Below are positions 1 through 3,609 of a stretch of DNA of 5,726 nt, piece by piece. The translations under genes were made by a program, and so were the position numbers. The stretch's first letter is position 1. Every line of letters starts with the position of its first letter. The notes beneath the pieces were generated by a model that saw nothing but the letters and a program-made list of their open reading frames with translations, ran no database searches and had not been told where the DNA came from. This stretch comes from CAZUVQ01 sp964623915 (GTDB lineage Bacteria; Bacillota; Clostridia; UMGS1883; UMGS1540): assembly GCA_964623915.1 (NCBI GenBank), contig CAZUVQ010000101.1:1-5726 (forward strand). Direction: 5' to 3'.

Positions 1-56
1 CGTTAATATATAATATATCCCAATTTATATTTTGTCAAGACTTTGTTTCCACCCTT

Positions 57-85
57 TTGACATTATATAAAAATGAAAATTTAAT
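57..85 (+). promoter_or_regulatory. Candidate sigma-A promoter upstream of the stalk-domain gene
   Basis: A perfect -35 box TTGACA (57-62) is followed after 17 nt by TTTAAT (80-85), one mismatch from the consensus -10. Transcription would start near 92, leaving a leader of about 105 nt before the ATG at 197. The leader is AT-rich and I see no riboswitch fold or convincing hairpin in it. In so AT-rich a region a chance match is possible, but the exact -35 and ideal spacing make this the best sigma-A site in the leader. Confidence 0.5.
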
Positions 86-132
86 CTTCCTTTTTAACTA
101 TTAATCTGATATAAAAAGAAATAAATATTAGT

Positions 133-161
133 ACCCCATTTTTCGACTTTGTTTTTTCGAA
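133..161 (+). promoter_or_regulatory. Candidate SigI-type promoter (ACCCC ... CGAA)
   Basis: The motif ACCCCA (133-138) is followed by CGAA (158-161), with a T-rich spacer between. A C-run at -35 and CGAA/CGWA at -10 are the elements described for SigI-dependent promoters in Bacillus subtilis and Clostridium thermocellum. The position fits a promoter: a start near 168 would give a leader of about 30 nt containing the ribosome binding site at 182-190. This is the only CCCC run in any of the three gene-upstream regions of this window. The exact spacing (19 nt from ACCCCA to CGAA) is not checked against a profile, and a second CGA at 144 gives an alternative, so this is an inference. Confidence 0.4.
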
Positions 162-181
162 TAATATAGCATAAAACAAAA

Positions 182-190
182 AAGGAGATG
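182..190 (+). promoter_or_regulatory. Strong ribosome binding site for the stalk-domain gene
   Basis: AAGGAGATG closely matches the anti-Shine-Dalgarno sequence. Its GGAG core (184-187) ends 9 nt before the ATG at 197, which supports that start. It is the strongest of the ribosome binding sites in this window. Confidence 0.8.
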
Positions 191-196
191 TATTAA

Positions 197-1159
197 ATGT
201 TTAAGAAAATCTTTATACTTGTATTGACCTTGGTGTTTTGTTTTGCGGGGACTAATGTATTAGCTGACAAAACAAAAAATGAGGCTAATAAACAGGAAAA
301 AGCTCAAGTATTAACTGTCAAAGATACAATTAGTGATGACAAAGAGGCAGAAGACAGTGATACAAAAGAAGATGTGGACGAAAACGAAGATGAAACAGAC
401 AAAGAATCAAAAGAAGATGTAGACGAAAAAGATGCTGTCGAAAAAAATAAAGCAAACGGTAAGGGCAGAGTTATAAAAGAAGAGCTTGAGGCTAAAAAAC
501 TGGAGCGGAAGGCTGCAAGGCTTGAAGCAAAGACTTATATCAAAGATTTACATAGGTTGTTCAAGGATGCCGATAACCTTACAAAAAAAGAAATTTTATC
601 AGAAATAGGTGAGATAAAAAGAGAATTGAAGGATTATTCAATTGGAGTATTTGTAAGAGGCCTTGTTGTTGATTTTGAAAAGTATGATAAAGTGGAACCT
701 GAAATTGAAGGAGACAGAGTGTTGCTGCCCATAAGAGCAATAACAGAAACACTGGGTGCCGTCGTTACATGGGACGGGAAAACAGGTAAAATTACCATAA
801 CAAATGATGATGTATCGATAGAATTAACAATAGGTAGCCAGACTGCTTTAGTAAACGGAGAGGAAGTTACTCTTGATGTTGCGCCGAAAATTATTAAGGG
901 CCGCACAATGCTGCCTATGAGGTTTGTAACGGAAAACTTGAAGCTTAATGTGGATTGGGATGAAGACAGCAAAACCGTTGTCGTTGATGAAGATGAAGAT
1001 GAAGATGAAGATGACATAGATGAAGAAGTGGCAGAAGATTCTGACAAAGAGGACGCAGAAGCAGACAAATCTGACGGCGAGGACAACGAAGTTATTGAAG
1101 ACGAAACAGAAGACGATGCCGAAGACACAAATGATGAAAGTACCGTTGATGAGGAATAA
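197..1159 (+). CDS. Secreted acidic protein with a copper-amine-oxidase-N-like stalk domain
   Basis: This is a 320-residue exported protein. Residues 1-23 form a signal peptide (basic MFKK, hydrophobic core, cleavage after VLA). Residues 24 to about 90 are an Asp/Glu/Lys-rich linker containing two copies of KEDVDE 15 residues apart. Residues about 93-145 are charged and probably helical or coiled coil (EELEAKKLERKAARLEAK). Residues about 150-262 match the copper amine oxidase N-terminal-like (stalk) fold: VRGLVVDF, then the two hallmark motifs VLLPIRAITETLGA and TMLPMRFVTENL, each followed by a VxWD strand (VTWD, VDWD). The last 55 or so residues are almost all Asp/Glu. Despite its name, this domain is not catalytic; in Clostridia and Paenibacillus it is a common extracellular module of unknown, probably wall- or polymer-related role. 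No SLH repeats, LPXTG motif or lipobox are visible, so the protein is probably released or held by charge. The acidic tail could bind cations. The gene ends in tandem stops (TAA TAG) with no clear terminator before sigI. Confidence 0.88.
   Translation: MFKKIFILVLTLVFCFAGTNVLADKTKNEANKQEKAQVLTVKDTISDDKEAEDSDTKEDVDENEDETDKESKEDVDEKDAVEKNKANGKGRVIKEELEAKKLERKAARLEAKTYIKDLHRLFKDADNLTKKEILSEIGEIKRELKDYSIGVFVRGLVVDFEKYDKVEPEIEGDRVLLPIRAITETLGAVVTWDGKTGKITITNDDVSIELTIGSQTALVNGEEVTLDVAPKIIKGRTMLPMRFVTENLKLNVDWDEDSKTVVVDEDEDEDEDDIDEEVAEDSDKEDAEADKSDGEDNEVIEDETEDDAEDTNDESTVDEE
364..420 (+). repeat. Short direct repeat in the acidic linker
   Basis: AAAAGAAGATGT occurs at 364-375 and again at 409-420. 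Both copies continue with near-identical sequence and encode KEDVDE. The 45-nt period is a multiple of three, consistent with in-frame duplication of a 15-residue acidic segment inside the stalk-domain protein. Confidence 0.6.
986..1015 (+). repeat. GATGAA hexanucleotide microrepeat
   Basis: There are four perfect GATGAA units (986-1009) plus a fifth ending in C (GATGAC, 1010-1015). They encode an Asp-Glu run directly after the stalk domain. Slippage by whole units would change the acidic tail length without breaking the frame. Confidence 0.85.
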
Positions 1160-1190
1160 TAGTGTAATATTAGCGTAAACCACTTTTCAT

Positions 1191-1220
1191 TTGACTTACT
1201 GTGATAATAAATGGTATAAT
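1191..1220 (+). promoter_or_regulatory. sigI promoter (sigma-A, extended -10)
   Basis: TTGACT (1191-1196) is separated by 18 nt from a perfect TATAAT (1215-1220), which is preceded by TGG, an extended -10 TGn. Transcription would start near 1227, giving a leader of about 25 nt before the sigI ATG. This is one of the two best promoters in the window and implies housekeeping sigma-A transcription of sigI-rsgI. No C-run/CGAA pair typical of SigI self-activation is visible in this spacer. Confidence 0.75.
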
Positions 1221-1242
1221 TATATTAATTTTAATGAAAGAC

Positions 1243-1248
1243 AAGTGG
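1243..1248 (+). promoter_or_regulatory. Weak ribosome binding site of sigI
   Basis: AAGTGG lies only 4 nt before the ATG at 1253 and is the only purine-rich match in reach. It differs from the AGGAGG consensus and is closer than usual, so sigI translation is probably inefficient. It lies inside the right arm of the inverted repeat at 1178-1250. The nearby ATG at 1234 and the GTG and TTG codons at 1245 and 1249 are out of frame, which supports 1253 as the start. Confidence 0.45.
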
Positions 1249-1252
1249 TTGT

Positions 1253-1939
1253 ATGACTTTGGAAGACAGGGTTTTGCTGGCACAAAAAGACAGGTTAAAA
1301 AGAGAAGATATAATTTTTGAGTATGAAAATTATATCTTTTCTTGTGCGAAAAAAACAACAGGGGAATATGTGACTCGTTCAGATGATGAAGCCTCAATTG
1401 CGATGATTGCTTTTGACGAAGCCATAAGAAAATACGACAACACAAAAGGCTCTTTTTTAAATTTTGCAAGACTTGTTATAAAAAACAGAATAATTGATTA
1501 CAAAAGAAAAGAGAACAAAAATGCTGATAGCGTACCTTTAAGTCAGTTGACTTACTCTGATAAAGACGGTGACGAAACAGCAATAGAGATTGAAGCACCC
1601 AAAACAAACGATTTTGATGCAAAATTTGAGTTAATGGCTCTGCAAAAAGAGCTTGAGCACTTTGAAATATCACTTTTTGATTTACCGAAGGTATCACCAA
1701 AATCACAAAAGACGAAGGTTGCTTGTGCTGCTGCAATCAGATATATTCTACAGAATTTTATTTTAATCAACGAGATTTGTGTAAAAGGAACCTTACCAGT
1801 TAAGGTGATTTCTGAATCTTTAAACATTAACCGAAAGGTTATAGAACGGCATAGAAAATATATATTAACAGTGGTAATAATTTTGTCAGGAGATTATCAA
1901 ATTATTGCGGAATATGTCAAGGCAGGTGTTAATTTATGA
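1253..1939 (+). CDS. sigI: RNA polymerase sigma factor SigI
   Basis: The 228-residue product is a SigI-family alternative sigma factor of about the usual length (the B. subtilis protein is roughly 250). The N-terminal sigma-2 region (about 17-90) carries the characteristic block DDEASIAMIAFDEAI (44-58) followed by the KGSFLNFARLVIKNRIIDYKR stretch (65-85), which binds core polymerase and the -10 element. A variable acidic linker (about 95-120) follows. The SigI-specific C-terminal domain (about 120-225) ends in a helix-turn-helix, LPVKVISESLNINRKVIERH (181-200), then RKYILTVVIILSGDY (201-215), very like B. subtilis SigI; this part reads the -35 element. The protein lacks the roughly 10-15 basic residues that precede TLE in B. 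subtilis SigI. The stop overlaps the rsgI start (ATGA), so the two are translationally coupled. SigI regulates heat/wall-stress genes in Bacillus and polysaccharide-degradation genes in cellulolytic clostridia; the regulon here is unknown. Confidence 0.95.
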   Translation: MTLEDRVLLAQKDRLKREDIIFEYENYIFSCAKKTTGEYVTRSDDEASIAMIAFDEAIRKYDNTKGSFLNFARLVIKNRIIDYKRKENKNADSVPLSQLTYSDKDGDETAIEIEAPKTNDFDAKFELMALQKELEHFEISLFDLPKVSPKSQKTKVACAAAIRYILQNFILINEICVKGTLPVKVISESLNINRKVIERHRKYILTVVIILSGDYQIIAEYVKAGVNL

Positions 1940-3237
1940 AGGGCATTGTTGCGGATATCAAAAATAAAAAAGCTATATTAATAAGTAATTGTGGTGAATT
2001 TTATACTATTGCAGACAAAGGTTATGAAATCGGTGAAGAAATTGAATATAAGAATCAATCATACCGTGGCATTTTAAGTATTGCGGCTTGCTTTATATTT
2101 TTAATGCTTAGTACAGTTTCAGGTTATTCGATATATTTTACTCCTACCTCTTATGTAAGCATAGATATAAACCCAAGTATTCAATTTGATATAAACCGAT
2201 TCAGCAGAGTTATTGAAGTACACCCGATAAATGATGATGCAAAAAAACTATTAAATAATATTAAAGTGAAAAACGACAACATATCAGATGCCCTGAAAAA
2301 AGTAATTCAGGCATCAGAAACGATGGGATTTTTAAGCGAAGGCAACAATCAGGTTGATATTGATGTTTTACCACTGAATAATAGTATGATAGAAGAAATA
2401 AATAATGTTGTTAAAGATTATAAATCTGTTGAAATTGATGTTTATGTAGAAAAAGCAAATGAAGCTGACAAGGCTTTATCAAATGAGATTGGTGTTTCAA
2501 TTGGGAGGGCTAAGGCAATACGTGAATATACAGATTTTTTCGGTGGTGACACAAAGGAAAATGCTGAAAAATTATCAGGATTTTCTATGGGTGAAGTAAA
2601 AAAAATGAAAAATGAATTAAAGAATAAAGACAATATAACAGATTTAAATGAAGGTAGAGAAACAGAAGAGAAAATGCAGGAAAAAATAAAAAATGATAAA
2701 ATTAAAGAGAATAGTTCAGGNNNNNNNNNNNNNNNNNNNNNNNNNNNNNNNNNNNNNNNNNNNNNNNNNNNNNNNNNNNNNNNNNNNNNNNNNNNNNNNN
2801 NNNNNNNNNNNNNNNNNNNNAAAAATGATAAAATTAAAGAGAATAGTTCAGGTAATGCGAATAATGATAAAGCGGTGAATGACAATAATGAAAATAATTT
2901 AAACAACGCAAAAAAAGATAATGATGCAAAAGAGAAAATGCAGGAAAATTCGGGAAATGATAAAGTCAATGAAAATAGTTCAGGTAATCCAAGTAATGAT
3001 AAAGCGGCAAATGACAATAATGGAAATAATTTAAACAACGCAAAAAAAGATAATGATACAAAAGAGAAAATGCAGGAAAAAATAAAAAATGATAAAATTA
3101 AAGAGAATAGTTCAGGTAATGCGAATAATGATAAAGCGGCAAATGACAATAATGGAGATAATTTGAACAACGCAAAAAAAGAAAATGATAAAAGCAAAGA
3201 TAATAAAATTAAGGATAAGCAAAAAAATAACAAATAG
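1936..3237 (+). CDS. rsgI: Membrane anti-sigma factor RsgI with Asn/Asp/Lys-rich repeat tail (contains assembly gap)
   Basis: This is the partner anti-sigma factor of SigI, 433 codons as assembled, of which about 34 fall in the N run. Residues 1-43 are the cytoplasmic RsgI_N domain that binds SigI (MKGIVADIKNKKAILI start, beta-rich). Residues 46-68 form a single membrane helix. Residues 69 to about 130 are the conserved extracellular juxtamembrane domain with SYVSIDINPSIQFDINRF; the Asn79-Pro80 bond corresponds to the self-cleavage site reported for RsgI proteins. Residues about 130-230 are a mixed region with helical SIGRAKAIREYTDFFGG (188-204). From about 245 to the end the chain is a hydrophilic low-complexity tail of 44-residue repeats (NDKxxENSSGN..NNLNNAKKDND..EKMQE). 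No CBM, PA14 or glycoside hydrolase domain, as found in several C. thermocellum RsgIs, is visible. The start overlaps the sigI stop by 4 nt and is preceded by AGGTG at 1924-1928. Sequence and length inside the gap are unknown. Confidence 0.93.
   Translation: MKGIVADIKNKKAILISNCGEFYTIADKGYEIGEEIEYKNQSYRGILSIAACFIFLMLSTVSGYSIYFTPTSYVSIDINPSIQFDINRFSRVIEVHPINDDAKKLLNNIKVKNDNISDALKKVIQASETMGFLSEGNNQVDIDVLPLNNSMIEEINNVVKDYKSVEIDVYVEKANEADKALSNEIGVSIGRAKAIREYTDFFGGDTKENAEKLSGFSMGEVKKMKNELKNKDNITDLNEGRETEEKMQEKIKNDKIKENSSXXXXXXXXXXXXXXXXXXXXXXXXXXXXXXXXXXKNDKIKENSSGNANNDKAVNDNNENNLNNAKKDNDAKEKMQENSGNDKVNENSSGNPSNDKAANDNNGNNLNNAKKDNDTKEKMQEKIKNDKIKENSSGNANNDKAANDNNGDNLNNAKKENDKSKDNKIKDKQKNNK
2692..3219 (+). 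repeat. 132-bp tandem repeat encoding the RsgI tail
   Basis: Unit starts (AATGATAAA) are at 2692, 2824, 2956 and 3088, exactly 132 nt (44 codons) apart. The copy from 2692 is truncated by the N run after 29 nt. Those from 2824 and 2956 are complete, and the copy from 3088 degenerates after about 3200. Complete copies differ at only scattered bases, implying recent duplication. Two unit types are visible, one starting NDKIKENSSGNAN and one NDKVNENSSGNPS. Because the unit is a multiple of three, copy-number changes keep the frame. Each legible copy carries an A7 run in NAKK, a slippage-prone site. Confidence 0.93.
2721..2820. other. Assembly gap of 100 N inside the rsgI repeats
   Basis: This is a run of exactly 100 N. 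The 32 nt before it (2689-2720) and the 32 nt after it (2821-2852) are identical, so the two contigs end and begin at the same point of the 132-bp repeat. A gap of 100 nt corresponds to exactly one unit, and the reading frame is kept across it. The true gap could be -32 nt (a simple overlap, no extra unit), 100, 232 or more; the real number of repeats is not known. Confidence 0.97.
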
Positions 3238-3273
3238 CAGAACTATTTTTGGGAAATGTTCAAATAACACAAT

Positions 3274-3326
3274 AAAATGACACGCATTCCGGTAGCAAAT
3301 GCCAGAATGCGTGTCGTTTTCTTTTT
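3274..3326 (+). terminator. Rho-independent terminator after rsgI
   Basis: GACACGCATTC (3279-3289) pairs perfectly with GAATGCGTGTC (3305-3315). AAAAT before it pairs with GTTTT after it, with one G-T wobble, extending the stem to about 16 bp around a 15-nt loop that can close by two further G-C pairs. A T-rich tail (GTTTTCTTTTT) follows. It lies 36 nt past the rsgI stop and should end the sigI-rsgI transcript. The A-rich 5' flank means it may also work on the minus strand. Confidence 0.9.
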
Positions 3327-3396
3327 CTTCGTGAACTTTTTCAATTAGCAAAGTTATTGTTTCCCATAATAAAATTCTCCTCTTCATACATTTTAG

Positions 3397-3414
3397 AAAG
3401 GTTATTATACCTTT
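3397..3414. repeat. Small palindrome AAAGGT-N6-ACCTTT
   Basis: A 6-bp inverted repeat (3397-3402 and 3409-3414) flanks TATTAT. On the minus strand the centre reads GGTATAATAACC, which includes a perfect -10-like TATAAT. It lies about 130 nt upstream of the surface-protein promoter. It could be an operator half-site pair or a chance feature of AT-rich DNA. Confidence 0.3.
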
Positions 3415-3543
3415 AATGTTGGTTTGATAATATTATATATATTGCAAATAGTCGGTTGTAAATACAAAATAAATTTTGAAATATAAAGATATACAAAAAA
3501 GTTTATACTAAAATACATAAAATTAATATATTTGAATTATTTA

Positions 3544-3572
3544 TTGAATATCAGAAAATACTGTGATATAAT
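3544..3572 (+). promoter_or_regulatory. Promoter of the multidomain surface-protein gene (sigma-A, extended -10)
   Basis: TTGAAT (3544-3549), a 17-nt spacer and a perfect TATAAT (3567-3572), preceded by TGA as an extended -10, form a strong sigma-A-type promoter. The start would be near 3579, with a leader of about 30 nt carrying the ribosome binding site. No SigI-like C-run is present between the rsgI terminator and this gene. Confidence 0.7.
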
Positions 3573-3594
3573 ATTCGTGAAATAAACAAAAGAA

Positions 3595-3599
3595 AAGGA
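3595..3599 (+). promoter_or_regulatory. Ribosome binding site of the surface-protein gene
   Basis: AAGGA lies 10 nt before the ATG at 3610 and 13 nt before a second in-frame ATG at 3613. The spacing favours 3610. An ATG at 3603 is closer but out of frame and reaches a stop after nine codons. Confidence 0.6.
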
Positions 3600-3609
3600 T
3601 GTATGAATA

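Larger units (their letters stand above)
1178..1250. repeat. Bulged inverted repeat flanking the sigI promoter
   Basis: AACCACTT (1178-1185) is the exact reverse complement of AAGTGGTT (1243-1250), and the adjoining TTCATT (1186-1191) pairs with AATGAA (1233-1238). The result is a 14-bp stem with a 4-nt bulge (1239-1242). The arms enclose almost the whole sigI promoter, and the right arm contains the AAGTGG that serves as the sigI ribosome binding site. It could be a DNA operator, or an RNA hairpin forming only in transcripts that read through from the upstream gene. There is no T-tract after it, so it is not an intrinsic terminator. Confidence 0.5.
3238..3609. other. Intergenic region between rsgI and the surface-protein gene
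   Basis: This 372-nt AT-rich spacer contains the rsgI terminator (3274-3326), a small palindrome (AAAGGT/ACCTTT, 3397-3414) and the promoter and ribosome binding site of the downstream gene (3544-3599). The part between 3420 and 3540 is mostly A and T, and I see no gene or RNA fold in it. A minus-strand reading frame (3387 to 3112) crosses the terminator and is not convincing as a gene. Confidence 0.7.

Noticed and set aside
634..1128. Minus-strand 164-residue Ser-rich reading frame
   Set aside because: It is the antisense shadow of the Asp/Glu codons (GAT/GAA) of the stalk-domain gene, shows no domain and has no ribosome binding site of note.
848..1469. Minus-strand frames at 1183-848 and 1469-1170
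   Set aside because: They lie opposite well-supported coding sequence and the sigI promoter; their Phe/Ile/Leu-rich products reflect antisense of acidic and Lys-rich codons.
2692..3219. CRISPR-like array
   Set aside because: The 132-bp units are contiguous, coding and in frame, with no alternation of short repeats and unique spacers.
2442..3233. Minus-strand 263-residue frame across the rsgI repeats
   Set aside because: The repetitive Leu/Ser/Phe product is the complement of the Asn/Lys/Asp repeat and spans the N run; RsgI on the + strand is clearly the real gene.
3112..3387. Minus-strand 91-residue frame with hydrophobic stretch
   Set aside because: It passes through the terminator stem and into antisense of the rsgI repeat; the hydrophobic part is just the complement of Lys/Asn codons.
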